Shown here one piece after another: positions 47,658 to 56,660 of a DNA stretch of 57,305 nt. Under the pieces are notes generated by a model. The model made no database searches. It worked only from the letters and a program-made list of their open reading frames with translations, and was not told the origin of the DNA. The translations under genes and the position numbers were made by a program. Numbering within the stretch: position 1 is the first letter of the stretch; each line of letters opens with the position of its first letter. The stretch is from a virus, in IMG/VR virus record IMGVR_UViG_3300035182_000325, positions 1 to 57,305 of that record; one strand, 5' to 3'.

Positions 47658-48026
47658 CTACTGAGGGAGTTTGATTTCGATAATCAAGGTACGCTTACCA
47701 TCATCTGAGTTGAAAGATGCAATCCCTAATACTCGGGTTCCATCCTCTAGCATGTTCGCAACATTCCTTAGGTCTGCTGCCATGAGCTTAGCATCTCCTG
47801 AAGTTGCTTGTTCTCCTGGAGGGAGAGTAGTACCCGTCGCAACAGAATCAAAGAACGCGTTAAGGTCATTGATTGCTGCTTGACGGATTCCAGGAGATAG
47901 GATTTTATTAATGTCGAACTGGAACATTGACCGTACTGCGATTTCAGTAATGGTCGGGCCCTTGAGTGCGCTAGAGTTAGGGTTCTGTTCTACTCGCATT
48001 AACTTTTGAACATAGGATACGATCAT
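47658..48026 (-). CDS. hypothetical protein, 122 aa
   Basis: Start overlaps the primase-helicase stop (ATGA). A helical half (VQKLMRVEQNPNSSAL; MFQFDINKILSPGIRQAAIN) precedes a beta-rich end (TRVLGIASFNSDDGKRTLII). Its coupling to the primase suggests a replication accessory protein, but no motif proves it. Confidence 0.5.
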   Translation of the reverse strand: MIVSYVQKLMRVEQNPNSSALKGPTITEIAVRSMFQFDINKILSPGIRQAAINDLNAFFDSVATGTTLPPGEQATSGDAKLMAADLRNVANMLEDGTRVLGIASFNSDDGKRTLIIEIKLPQ

Positions 48027-50125
48027 GAGGTTACTTTTCGTCTAGGGAGTTTACTGAAGCGGGATTGTTTCTTAGGAGTTGCGTTGTCTAAGCAGCCCTG
48101 AATAGTTTCGCTTACTTGGTAGAAAGAAGCATCTCTTCCTCTTTGCCCAGAACCGTTGTTGACTTTGCACTTCTCTAGGATGTTTAAGTGACAGAAGTCA
48201 ACGATGATCTGATGTACTCTAGTCTTCGGGATTTGAAGACGATTTACTAAAGTGTTTATTGAGCAAGCTTTTACTTTATGTATATAGTTTATACACTCTA
48301 GAGCTAGTCCAGGGCAAGAGTCAAAAGCTACCTTTTGTAAAGTTTCGTAGATATCGGTTGTAACTTCTTCTTCTTGCTTTGCCCACATAAGACCCTTGGC
48401 TATGGTCTTGAGTTGTAAGGCAAAGCGAGTAGGAGACTCTGCTACAGGTCTAGCAATCATTCCCTCGAACCGATCCTTGCTTACCTTAGTTCTGAGTTTG
48501 GTTGCCAGCTTAGCGAGCATCTTAATACGTTCTTCAGTCTCCGTACCGACTTGAGGAGGTGTTGTGAAGTCTGTATTGTTATGAAGGTGACGTAGATATC
48601 CGAGCATATTCTCTCGGAGTATCTTTTCAATCTCAGGCCAATTGTCCTGATTCATCATAGCTTGATCCATCTGAGCATCTTCATCAAAGTCTCGACCTGC
48701 AAAGTCGATCTTGACAAAGCGTTCACCCATATCGGATTCGTTGAAGTTGTAGATAGCGTGGGTGACTCCAGCAATCATACAGAACTTTTTACCGTAGTAT
48801 TCCTTGGGAGCTTGGTTACCGAAGGTTACCTTTAAGACTCCCCCGTATGCTTCTTTGAGGAGTCCCCAAAGTTTTTGCTGTACCAAGATAGGAAGACTAA
48901 GAATACCAGTAAGATCGCCAATAACCAACGTCTTACGGTCGATGTTAGCCATAAGAGAGATTTCATCTACTTCTCCTTTTGACATACCAGAAACAAATGA
49001 TTCAGAAGTTACCTTAGAAGCGTATTCAAAGTACTCGTTAGTTCCTCCCAGAGAATCTAGGGCAGTTGACTTACCTGTTGATGCTGCACCTACTACCATA
49101 CTCCATAGAGGTTTATCGGGGAGGTGTACTGATAATGATGTTGCTACAAGGAACTCGTATGTTCGTCGCATAGATTCGTTAAGGTATAGATGTTCCTTGA
49201 TTACTGATAGCCATTGATCGTAACTCTCAACTGGTTCTATGTCTTCAATGGAGGTGCGGAAATGAGATTGACCATTGCCTGTATTCGTTCCACTTTCATC
49301 TATAGTAACGCCTTGAGGAGAGTTAGCCATATCCATTAGAGTAAGAGCTACAGAGGCTTTGTCTTTAGATGTCTTCCAGAGGTCTCGTACATCGTTAATC
49401 GTCTCTGGATCATGGTCTGGAGACCAACCAGCAAATGAGTACGTGAAACCCTTTGCTCGTTTGGTAACAAGCTTCTTACCGTCTTCACCTCCTTTATCCT
49501 GGTTAAAGAAGAATACTACGTTCTTACCCTTGACTGCTTTGTTCATATCTGGAGTCCAGGTTGTGGCTCCTGATGTTGATATCAATGATGGTGCTTTCAT
49601 CCCTGCTTTACTAAATGCAGACTTAGAAGCCCATAGATCCCACTCACCTTCAAACGCATGAATGTCTTCCGTGAAGCGTTTGTTGTCAAATGGTCGATAG
49701 AGTTTGATTGGTAGCTCTGGAGCCTTGAGGATACGGTATGGGTTGGACGATCCAGGCCAGAACACTCCTAAGTTATTCAGGCAGGTCCCTTTGTCCTTGA
49801 ATGATACTAACCAACGATTCCAGTTCTCATCGTAGGCTAATCCTGCTGTCTGTAGCGTCTTACTTAATACTGATCGCTCTCTACCAAGTTCCTTGTACTT
49901 CTGGAGAGGAGTGATATCCAAATACTGCTTATGGAGTTCAGTCAGGAATGCAAAGACATTACCCTGCATACCGCATTTAAGACAGCGGTACAATCCGTTA
50001 GTAACATTAACTGAAAAGTGGTTCTCCTTCTCACAACCAATGAAGGGGCAATCTCCATATTTGTTGTCACCTTTCTGTTCATTGAAAGTAACTTTGTAGA
50101 ATTCGTAAATGCGGATAAAGTCCAT
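48023..50125 (-). CDS. primase-helicase, 700 aa
   Basis: An N-terminal CHC2-like zinc finger uses C26, C31, C48 and C51 (GDCPFIGCEKENH; YRCLKCGMQGN). A TOPRIM-like region follows (HAFEGEWDLWA near 156-166; VVFFFNQDKGGEDG at 203-216). The helicase part has Walker A GAASTGKST (346-354) and an arginine-rich sensor region after IAGVTHAIYN. A winged-helix-like C-terminus ends the protein (SINTLVNRLQIPKTRVHQII). It makes primers and unwinds the phage fork. Together with the family A polymerase it forms the replisome core. Confidence 0.85.
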   Translation of the reverse strand: MDFIRIYEFYKVTFNEQKGDNKYGDCPFIGCEKENHFSVNVTNGLYRCLKCGMQGNVFAFLTELHKQYLDITPLQKYKELGRERSVLSKTLQTAGLAYDENWNRWLVSFKDKGTCLNNLGVFWPGSSNPYRILKAPELPIKLYRPFDNKRFTEDIHAFEGEWDLWASKSAFSKAGMKAPSLISTSGATTWTPDMNKAVKGKNVVFFFNQDKGGEDGKKLVTKRAKGFTYSFAGWSPDHDPETINDVRDLWKTSKDKASVALTLMDMANSPQGVTIDESGTNTGNGQSHFRTSIEDIEPVESYDQWLSVIKEHLYLNESMRRTYEFLVATSLSVHLPDKPLWSMVVGAASTGKSTALDSLGGTNEYFEYASKVTSESFVSGMSKGEVDEISLMANIDRKTLVIGDLTGILSLPILVQQKLWGLLKEAYGGVLKVTFGNQAPKEYYGKKFCMIAGVTHAIYNFNESDMGERFVKIDFAGRDFDEDAQMDQAMMNQDNWPEIEKILRENMLGYLRHLHNNTDFTTPPQVGTETEERIKMLAKLATKLRTKVSKDRFEGMIARPVAESPTRFALQLKTIAKGLMWAKQEEEVTTDIYETLQKVAFDSCPGLALECINYIHKVKACSINTLVNRLQIPKTRVHQIIVDFCHLNILEKCKVNNGSGQRGRDASFYQVSETIQGCLDNATPKKQSRFSKLPRRKVTS

Positions 50126-50160
50126 TTGATACTCGGGTAGGTCTAGAAGGTTCGGAGGAA

Positions 50161-50655
50161 TTAATTAGCTTTAGTTTGGGTTTCTGATTCTAGCCGTTCT
50201 AGCTCCATCTGAACACAACAGAACCAAGCTACTTTAGCTAAGTGTTTCTCTGATCGGTCTCCCTCTTTCCATTTGATTAGGTGGAGTATAGCGTGTTCTA
50301 GTCTTTCCTCTTGGAATTCAGGATCATTAACTCCCTGTTTCCAGTTGTCTCTACCATACCTTAATCCTTCAACGAAGATGCTTCCTATCTCTAGTACAGA
50401 GTACATTGGAACCATTGTTAGTCCGGTTCCAACTTTATCTGTCTTGGCTTTCTTCGGATCAGCTACTTGTTCTTTTTCCATCGGTGTCTCCTTAAATTGA
50501 GGATTGTTTAGTAGGTAGTATTGTTGAGTAAGGTCCATTTGTTTTTGTACCTGAAACCGTTCGGAGCATTGTTTACATAAGAAAGTTCGGGTAGCAGGAA
50601 AGTATCCCAATCGTTGACAGTTGCAATGAGGACATTTAGGGTAGTCCTCAATCAT
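50161..50655 (-). CDS. zinc ribbon fused to DUF5664-like dNTP phosphohydrolase domain, 164 aa
   Basis: CPHCNC and CKQCSERF (residues 8-34) form a zinc ribbon. Residues about 75-155 match the DUF5664 / dATP-dGTP diphosphohydrolase-like pattern: VPMYSVLEIGSIFVEGLRYG, RDNWKQG, ERLEHAILHLIKWKEGDRSE and LAKVAWFCCVQME. The usual role is hydrolysis of purine dNTPs or nucleotide sensing. The start overlaps the thyX stop. The fusion with a ribbon is unusual. Confidence 0.65.
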   Translation of the reverse strand: MIEDYPKCPHCNCQRLGYFPATRTFLCKQCSERFQVQKQMDLTQQYYLLNNPQFKETPMEKEQVADPKKAKTDKVGTGLTMVPMYSVLEIGSIFVEGLRYGRDNWKQGVNDPEFQEERLEHAILHLIKWKEGDRSEKHLAKVAWFCCVQMELERLESETQTKAN

Positions 50656-51389
50656 GGTGCTTGTCTTCCATGTTTACAGAATGCGGCGTAGGTAATAGGC
50701 ATACAAGTAGCAAATATATCCTCTACTCTACGGGCTGCTACTTCAATCTCGTACAGAGGATAGCTAACTTTATTAGCGTCAGCATCATGGGTTCGTAGTG
50801 ATAGAAACGCCATGAGAGAACGAGCATTGCAAGATACCCAGCAAGAGGAGTATATTCCTACTGGCAGGCAGTCTCGGGCTAGCCCTGGATCAATGCCCAA
50901 CTCAAGGTTGGCTTCGTACATTGGATACGCCATACGATAGGAGTGCTCCAGGTTGTCACAACATTGTGACCATTTTTCTAATCCTCCTTCTACTTCTCTA
51001 GGAGTGAGAAACTTTGGCCGTCCTGGTTTCCAATTCGGAACGCAGAGCATCGGACGATTATTCGGAGGCATATAGAACACCGGGTCTAATTTTTTATATC
51101 GTCCGCTCTCTTCGTTATATGAGAATCCGATTCGGTGACGATGCCACTCACGCCATACGAATATCGGGGCATGAACAAAGAATTGAAAGAAGTTATGTTC
51201 GAAGGGTGTACCGTGTCGATGTTGGATGAGATAGTTGATGAGCCCTTCAATCTCTGCTTCAGGTGGTTGAGTTTCCTGCCCTACTTGTCCGCGAGTAGAT
51301 ACTCTTGCAGCATGTAGTACAGATAGATCGTTGGCGGAAACTTGTTGTAGTTCTACCGTAATATTAGAAATAAACTTAAGTTCTGTCAT
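50652..51389 (-). CDS. thyX: flavin-dependent thymidylate synthase ThyX, 245 aa
   Basis: The ThyX signature is complete: R84-H-R followed by IGFSYNEESGRY ending at Y98. ARVSTRG and HGTPFEHNFFQFF lie upstream and GIYSSCWVSCNARSLMAFL downstream, as in the family. It makes dTMP from dUMP using FAD and methylenetetrahydrofolate. Length is normal. It overlaps the genes on both sides, so it is in one operon with nucleotide-pool enzymes. Confidence 0.95.
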   Translation of the reverse strand: MTELKFISNITVELQQVSANDLSVLHAARVSTRGQVGQETQPPEAEIEGLINYLIQHRHGTPFEHNFFQFFVHAPIFVWREWHRHRIGFSYNEESGRYKKLDPVFYMPPNNRPMLCVPNWKPGRPKFLTPREVEGGLEKWSQCCDNLEHSYRMAYPMYEANLELGIDPGLARDCLPVGIYSSCWVSCNARSLMAFLSLRTHDADANKVSYPLYEIEVAARRVEDIFATCMPITYAAFCKHGRQAP

Positions 51390-51660
51390 CTTGGACTGTT
51401 CTGATTTTATTAAGTTGAATTACTCTGTCAATTGCTTCTTGGTACGTACTAGCTTCATGGTAAAGTTTCAAACATTCTTGACTTACCATGTAAGGATGAG
51501 GTGGATCAGTAAGTACGTATACTGATCCACTTATCGTTGTGACCTTATGCCCATCTCTTGAAACGAGCATTGAGGTTCTTATATTCTTACCGTTATCGTT
51601 GACTCCAATTAAACATCGACCTGCTACGCACCAGTTACTGAGAGTCTTTTCCTTTAGCAT
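51376..51660 (-). CDS. hypothetical protein, 94 aa
   Basis: MLKEKTLSNWCVAGRCLIGV, a beta-rich middle (VTTISGSVYVLTDPPHPYMV) and a helical end (EASTYQEAIDRVIQLNKI). It overlaps both thyX and the MazG-like gene. No family was recognised. Confidence 0.5.
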   Translation of the reverse strand: MLKEKTLSNWCVAGRCLIGVNDNGKNIRTSMLVSRDGHKVTTISGSVYVLTDPPHPYMVSQECLKLYHEASTYQEAIDRVIQLNKIRTVQDDRT

Positions 51661-52420
51661 CGTTTAGCCCTTCTTCAATTTTGTTGATAAAAATCGTGGT
51701 CCAATCAATCCCATTGGAATACTCTTCTAAGATTTGTGCAATCACAGGTTCAGGAGCAACGTAGTTGGGTCCTTTAATGAACTTGGTATGTTCTCCGTTC
51801 CATAGCGGCTTACCATCGATTAACTTAGAGTCTTGGCTGTCTAGGATAGCATGAAGGATTGCTACGATTGGAATACCCCAGCGTTGAGCCTCTGATACTA
51901 CGTAGACAATAACATCACCTAAAGTATCCGCCACAGTTACTAAATCAATCGTATCGTCTGCTTCATCACCTACAATTGCTCCTCCAAACTCCTCTACTTC
52001 TTCCGAGAGGATTTTAACAAACGCTTCTAGTCTTACCTTCCCTAGATTGGTAGGCTTCTCCAGCATTGGGACTTCGAAGGTCTCTCCCATCTTACGAATA
52101 CGAGCAACGATACACTCAAAGGTATCTCGAAAGTCAATTCGAGGAAGGTCTTCAGGAACTGTTAGAGATGCGTCAATCTCTGGTTTGTATTGTTTGTTGT
52201 GTTCATCTCTTGATTCAAGACAACGATCAATCCATTGAGTTCGTGATAAACGGTCTCTGTCTTTCTCTCCAGCGTTGACCCAATCAGTTAGAACCTCATC
52301 AAACTCTACTGAGCACATACCATAGAAATATAGTGCCCAACGTAAGGCTGCTTTAGGACTATTGAACTCATTAACTGGAATTGCGGATTCAATGTTCTCA
52401 AACTTAAATGTAGCTTTCAT
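51635..52420 (-). CDS. MazG-like NTP pyrophosphohydrolase domain protein, 261 aa
   Basis: Start at MKATFKFENIESAIPV (52420), because the longer frame overlaps the polymerase gene. Residues about 125-220 carry the all-alpha pyrophosphohydrolase pattern: LSEEVEEFGGAI with the metal-binding E-E-x-x-E, DTIDLVTVADTLGDVIVYVV with the E/D-rich helix, and IPIVAILHAILDSQDSKLID. The C-terminus (GPNYVAPEPVIAQILEEY) is typical of phage members. It cleans or reshapes nucleotide pools. The N-terminal 120 residues are an unassigned helical domain. Confidence 0.7.
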   Translation of the reverse strand: MKATFKFENIESAIPVNEFNSPKAALRWALYFYGMCSVEFDEVLTDWVNAGEKDRDRLSRTQWIDRCLESRDEHNKQYKPEIDASLTVPEDLPRIDFRDTFECIVARIRKMGETFEVPMLEKPTNLGKVRLEAFVKILSEEVEEFGGAIVGDEADDTIDLVTVADTLGDVIVYVVSEAQRWGIPIVAILHAILDSQDSKLIDGKPLWNGEHTKFIKGPNYVAPEPVIAQILEEYSNGIDWTTIFINKIEEGLNDAKGKDSQ

Positions 52421-52451
52421 CGTCTTGTCTTTCTGGAGGGGGGAGAAGTTA

Positions 52452-54425
52452 TTAAACAGCAATCGCTTCAGGGCTTCCCCAGTTGTGAGGAAGTTTTTCA
52501 GGTTTGGCTTTACATGGAACATTGAAGTTATCTCCAGCTTGTTCCATGAGGTCACATATATGTTTGACTGGGAACTCTACTCCCTTGGGGCATTGGAAGA
52601 GGAATTCATCGTGGACTTGTAGGATGATCTGAATAGATGGTTCGTTGAACTGGAGGTAATCGTAAATGTTTCCAAGAGTGTATTTAACAATGTCTCCCTC
52701 CGTTCCTTGTACTCTGTAATTAACTCCTGCGTAGGCTTTGTTTCGGGGGACTGTGAGGGGGTAGCCAGAAGCTGTTCTAATGAAACCATTCTTACGTACC
52801 TCTTCGGATGTAGAAGCGATGTAGGAAGCGACGTTAGGGTACATACGAGTAAACTGCTTATAGATTCCCTTCTTACCACAAATCAATTCGATCTTACGTT
52901 CTCCAGCACCAAAGATGATTCCGAAGTTTACGTTCTTAGCAATTCTTCGTTGAGATTTACTTGGAACATCTACCCCAAATATCTCTTGAGCAACTGTAGT
53001 GTGAAAGTCGAATCCTCTTCCTAGAGCATCCATTAGAGATTTCTCTCCAGAGAGGAATGCAAAGATTCTCATCTGAAGTTGGTCATAGTCGATAGCATAC
53101 CAATCGTATCCAGGAGGAGGACCAAATACCTTTCGCAATGAGTAAAGGATGATTTTATTACCGTCTTCATCTAGGTCTTCAGTCTCTCTACCTTTGGATA
53201 CGTTCTGTCCGTTTGGTTCTGAGGAGGAGAGACGGGTAGTAGCAGTCCCTACAATGTTCATGTTAGGGTGTAGGAAGCGATTGAATTGGAATCGATCATA
53301 AGATTCCAGATAGGTTACTGCTGTATTGGTAGCTCTGTATCGTAAGAGTGTTGCTGCAAAGCGTTTAGCCTGTAAGGTATTCTTCTGATAGAGTAACCCT
53401 GCCAATGCTCCTTTATCGGTGGATGGTGCTCCAGTCTTAGTAGTCTTCTCTGGTTGGAATCCAAAGTGAGAATAAAGAACTTCTTTGACTTGGGGTCCAG
53501 ATTCAGGGTTCAGATCTGGATCATCACAGAGGGTGCGTAGGGATGCTAGGAAGGTCTCTCGTTGGTCTCGATACTCTGCTAACTGATCGTCAAATTCATC
53601 AGGGAGAAGGTGGATACCATTCTCTTCCATATCGATTAGAGGGAAGAAGCAACGCTGTTGAATACGGTAAGCAGAAACTGCTTGTGGGTCCTCGTTGATT
53701 GACCCAACGAATACATTGAAGAGACCTGCTGTTCGTTCGGCATCTTGCTTGGCATATTTACCGCAGACATTAATAAGAAAGTCTCGATACTCTTTTGTTC
53801 CTTCAAAGTGTTCGGATTCAGCATAGGCTCTGGCAAGCCACATATCCATTTTGTGCCACTTCGATTTAGCTCCAGGGAATTGAGGATGATTTGGTCTTGC
53901 ATAATCCCAGCCTACTCTTTTAGCTACAAAGTGGAGTTTCTTGATTGTCTTGTCTAAGTCTTCTTCATCATCGTCTAGACAGTCCAGGTGGAGCACTGAG
54001 AGGTCTTTGAGACCCCTAGGGCCTTTGGAGTCTAGGAGGTGAGCTAGGACCATCGTATCGTGCATACGGGTTACGTCGAAGCTTCTGAAAAATCTTCGTA
54101 GGACTTTGCTTAGTTTCGAAAGTACTTTAACGTCAAATATGAGATTATGGAACACATAATGACCGTCCTTAAAGGACAGCACTAAAGCTTCCAGTTGCTT
54201 GATTAGCTTCTTAGTCCAAAGTGGTTTACGATTGGTGGGGTCTACAGGAACTTCGAAGTAATGAATGTTCCCTTCATTGTCACAAGTGGATACTGCGAAT
54301 GCTGCACAACCATGAACTAAATCCAAGCCTGAAGTTTCTGTATCCAAGGCAAGGAAGCGGGTAAACTTAATTTGATGAAACTTCTTGAATTTATTACGTT
54401 CTCGAAGATTAGCAAAGTCTACCAT
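52452..54425 (-). CDS. family A DNA polymerase, 657 aa
   Basis: The 3'-5' exonuclease motifs are FLALDTETSGLD (D28, E30), HNLIFDVKVL and YAKQDAERT (Y224-D228). Polymerase motif A is AIDYDQLQMRI (D446), motif B RRIAKNVNFGIIFGAG (K497, F501) and motif C LQVHDEFLF. No 5' nuclease domain is present, as in T7-like and other phage enzymes. Two usual residues differ: motif A has Q451 where Pol I has Glu710, and motif B has F505 where Pol I has Tyr766. It replicates the phage DNA and is the product of an operon with an SSB-like gene upstream. Confidence 0.95.
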   Translation of the reverse strand: MVDFANLRERNKFKKFHQIKFTRFLALDTETSGLDLVHGCAAFAVSTCDNEGNIHYFEVPVDPTNRKPLWTKKLIKQLEALVLSFKDGHYVFHNLIFDVKVLSKLSKVLRRFFRSFDVTRMHDTMVLAHLLDSKGPRGLKDLSVLHLDCLDDDEEDLDKTIKKLHFVAKRVGWDYARPNHPQFPGAKSKWHKMDMWLARAYAESEHFEGTKEYRDFLINVCGKYAKQDAERTAGLFNVFVGSINEDPQAVSAYRIQQRCFFPLIDMEENGIHLLPDEFDDQLAEYRDQRETFLASLRTLCDDPDLNPESGPQVKEVLYSHFGFQPEKTTKTGAPSTDKGALAGLLYQKNTLQAKRFAATLLRYRATNTAVTYLESYDRFQFNRFLHPNMNIVGTATTRLSSSEPNGQNVSKGRETEDLDEDGNKIILYSLRKVFGPPPGYDWYAIDYDQLQMRIFAFLSGEKSLMDALGRGFDFHTTVAQEIFGVDVPSKSQRRIAKNVNFGIIFGAGERKIELICGKKGIYKQFTRMYPNVASYIASTSEEVRKNGFIRTASGYPLTVPRNKAYAGVNYRVQGTEGDIVKYTLGNIYDYLQFNEPSIQIILQVHDEFLFQCPKGVEFPVKHICDLMEQAGDNFNVPCKAKPEKLPHNWGSPEAIAV

Positions 54426-54445
54426 GATTCGCCTAGGTGTAGAAA

Positions 54446-54472
54446 ATCCAGGGTAGGGTTAGTACCCTGGAT
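54446..54472 (-). terminator. intrinsic terminator between SSB-like and polymerase genes
   Basis: ATCCAGGGTA pairs with TACCCTGGAT over 10 bp and 7 loop bases, followed on the minus strand by TTTTC. It would reduce readthrough into the polymerase gene, keeping the SSB-like protein in excess. Confidence 0.65.
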
Positions 54473-54513
54473 CAGAGATGAGATAGAGATTGATGAGACT
54501 ACTAGCAGATCAG

Positions 54514-55614
54514 TTATTCAACGAAGTCTTTAACATCGTCTGGTGAACAAGTCTTGGTAACCTTACCTTGTTTGATCGTAAGGAGGTTTTTCTTCTTGTC
54601 AAACTTGGTGATTTCCCATACCGAAAGCTTCTTCTCACCTTCAGGTTTAATCTTAGCAGATTGACCAATCCAAGTAGAAGGATCGTCTGCGTCAACTTCC
54701 TCTTCTTCCTCTTCATCGTCCTCTACGTCTTCGTATTCAGGTTCTTCTTTCTTGGACTTAGAAGGGGATGCAGTCTTCGTTGTAGCCTTTTTGGTTGCAA
54801 TAGTAGCAGACTTTGAAGAGGACTTTTTTGGTGGCTCCTCTTCCTCTTCCTCTTCTTCATCTTCGTCTTCTTCGTCGTCCTCATCTTCCTCTTCTTCCTC
54901 AGGCTCTGCTTTCTTCACAGTCTTCTTAGCAGCACCCTTCTTAGCTTTTGGAGCCTCTTCTTCTTCATCATCCGAATCGTCATCTTCTTCGGTGTCTTCA
55001 TCTTCTTCCTCATCCTCTTCATCCGAATCTACTTCCTCATCAGATTCAGGATCGTAGGAAGAATTAACACGAACTCCATACTTGACTACACCCTTACTCT
55101 TGCCAGATTTACCTTTGTAGCAATTGACGTAGATAACGCAGTATGGTTTCTCTTCGGAAAGGTCATCGGCCAAGTCACACAACTTGGACATATCCAGTTC
55201 TTCGCTGGTATCGTATCCGAGTTTCTGAAGCATGAAGATAACTTCCTTCAGAGACTTCTCTGTTCTCTCTTCATCGTCAGCATCGAACCAAATATCGGTT
55301 CCTACTGGAGTTCCTTTACCTTTGCCGGATTGAATCACAAAGCGGAATTTAAGAACTTCAGAATCATTGACCTTGACAAACTTAACACTGGTCAAGCGAG
55401 CCTTGGCTGTTTGGCCCGATCCTGGCTTAAGACCTAGAAGCTTGATAACTTCTTCATCCTTAACGAATCCGGCTGGAGCAGTTTCCTTACCAGTCCGTTT
55501 GATGGTCTTGTTGAACTTCGCGTACTTCTTGACCATATCCGATTTGGATACTTCTACCTGCTTGCCCTTAGCTGGAGCAGTCTTCTTAGCAGGTGCTTTC
55601 TTTGGTACAGCCAT
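54514..55614 (-). CDS. SSB-like protein with long acidic tail, 366 aa
   Basis: A Lys/Ala-rich N-terminus (KKAPAKKTAPAKGKQ) precedes a folded part (about 55-185) with VIKLLGLKPGSGQTAKARL, LKFRFVIQSGKGKGTPVG and KPYCVIYVNCYKGKSG, consistent with an OB-like ssDNA-binding domain. From about 190 to 305 nearly every residue is Asp, Glu, Lys or Ser. A C-terminal domain follows (STWIGQSAKIKPEGEKKLSV). Acidic tails of SSBs recruit partner proteins. The strong promoter and following terminator suggest high expression. The SSB call is an inference from context and character. Confidence 0.55.
   Translation of the reverse strand: MAVPKKAPAKKTAPAKGKQVEVSKSDMVKKYAKFNKTIKRTGKETAPAGFVKDEEVIKLLGLKPGSGQTAKARLTSVKFVKVNDSEVLKFRFVIQSGKGKGTPVGTDIWFDADDEERTEKSLKEVIFMLQKLGYDTSEELDMSKLCDLADDLSEEKPYCVIYVNCYKGKSGKSKGVVKYGVRVNSSYDPESDEEVDSDEEDEEEDEDTEEDDDSDDEEEEAPKAKKGAAKKTVKKAEPEEEEEDEDDEEDEDEEEEEEEEPPKKSSSKSATIATKKATTKTASPSKSKKEEPEYEDVEDDEEEEEEVDADDPSTWIGQSAKIKPEGEKKLSVWEITKFDKKKNLLTIKQGKVTKTCSPDDVKDFVE
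54690..55045. repeat. low-complexity GAA/GAT (Glu/Asp) tract in the SSB-like gene
   Basis: The plus strand is dominated by CTT, CCT and ATC triplets, coding Glu and Asp on the minus strand, in three blocks separated by Lys/Ala/Ser-rich linkers. Triplet slippage could change its length between phage isolates. Confidence 0.7.
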
Positions 55615-55659
55615 AGATCAGATTTCCTTTAGTAGGGTCTAGGTAACAATCGTGTGAGT

Positions 55660-55688
55660 AATGTAAACTTAGAATCGTCTTCTGTCAA
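55660..55688 (-). promoter_or_regulatory. sigma70-like promoter, TTGACA-N17-TACATT
   Basis: On the minus strand a perfect TTGACA (55688-55683), 17 bases and TACATT (55665-55660), about 45 bases before the SSB-like gene start. AAAGGAAATCT supplies the ribosome site. Confidence 0.75.
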
Positions 55689-55703
55689 TGCATTATAGAG
55701 AAA

Positions 55704-56660
55704 TTATACAGATTTTCTCTTAACTTTTTTCTTTCTAGTTGGGGCGGGCGTCTCTTCAGAATCGTCTTCAGGTGCTTCGGGAACTACTCCTCCTTCCCAA
55801 TGTTCAATTACTAATGAGAATGGTTCGTTTTCAAATGCGGCACGTACAGCTTGTCCAGCAGTTTCCTTACTTGGAATCTCCAGGGCTGCAATCATTTGAC
55901 CATCGGTATCAAGGAACCTATCATCATTCCCGCAAGCAGTCCAAATGTTATCCTCCCATCGGATGTGCATAGCTCGAAAACCTTTATGCTTCCCATAGAA
56001 GAAAGCAAAGTCACAAGCCTGCTTCACATACTCCGATGGTTTCTTAGCACAACTAGGGCTATAGACGGTATGCTTCTTTAAGTCTGCTTTGCTGGCAGAA
56101 TTAATCTCAAACCGATCTTCAGTACAGTGAGAGATAAGCACTAAGCACAGTCCTGAATGCTTACGAATCGATTCCATTACTGACCGGAACTCAGCAGAGA
56201 CTTCATTCCAAGTAGCTCCGTAATCATTCATATCGTTTGGATGAGAGATACCATTCTCTTTACAGATATGATTCATACAAGCTTGATAAGCTAGGTCCAC
56301 TGAATCAACTACGATAATATCGACGTTAGCATCAGGGTCCATTGCATTCTCAACCACACCCTTGAAATTAGCCCAAGGGTCCGGTTCTCCGTTCTCCATC
56401 TCTTCCACTGTCTTCGACGGGAACGCTTTCATACGAATCTTGGTATTGTACCGATCCTCGAACATACATACCAATGTCTTTTCAGACAGTTGTGAACAGA
56501 GGGTAGTTTTACCAATACCCTTCTGTCCGTAGATGATGTAGCAATAATCAGTGAACTCATTCGGAGGTTCGTTGTACTCTCCTACTGCTGGAATTGTGTT
56601 ATCATCCTCAGCAGGTTTACGTTTCTTCTTTTTATTCTTGATCTGTTTTGCTACAACCAT
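55704..56660 (-). CDS. Sak4-like RecA-fold recombinase ATPase, 318 aa
   Basis: Walker A is GQKGIGKTT (45-53), and Walker B is VDIIVVDSVDLAYQ. LCLVLISHCTED resembles the RecA-core strand with its sensor residue. The C-terminal tail is Lys-rich (TRKKKVKRKS). Sak4 and related AAA_24 proteins promote single-strand annealing together with an SSB, and both partner types are neighbours here. A packaging or DnaC-like role is less likely. Confidence 0.75.
   Translation of the reverse strand: MVVAKQIKNKKKKRKPAEDDNTIPAVGEYNEPPNEFTDYCYIIYGQKGIGKTTLCSQLSEKTLVCMFEDRYNTKIRMKAFPSKTVEEMENGEPDPWANFKGVVENAMDPDANVDIIVVDSVDLAYQACMNHICKENGISHPNDMNDYGATWNEVSAEFRSVMESIRKHSGLCLVLISHCTEDRFEINSASKADLKKHTVYSPSCAKKPSEYVKQACDFAFFYGKHKGFRAMHIRWEDNIWTACGNDDRFLDTDGQMIAALEIPSKETAGQAVRAAFENEPFSLVIEHWEGGVVPEAPEDDSEETPAPTRKKKVKRKSV

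Noticed and set aside
50161-54425. Diaminopurine (Z) genome
   Set aside because: A DUF5664-like protein and a family A polymerase are present, but no PurZ-like adenylosuccinate synthase was seen, and the polymerase is an ordinary exonuclease-proficient enzyme.
54752-55057. Plus-strand Ser-rich open frame
   Set aside because: It is the antisense of the Glu/Asp tract.
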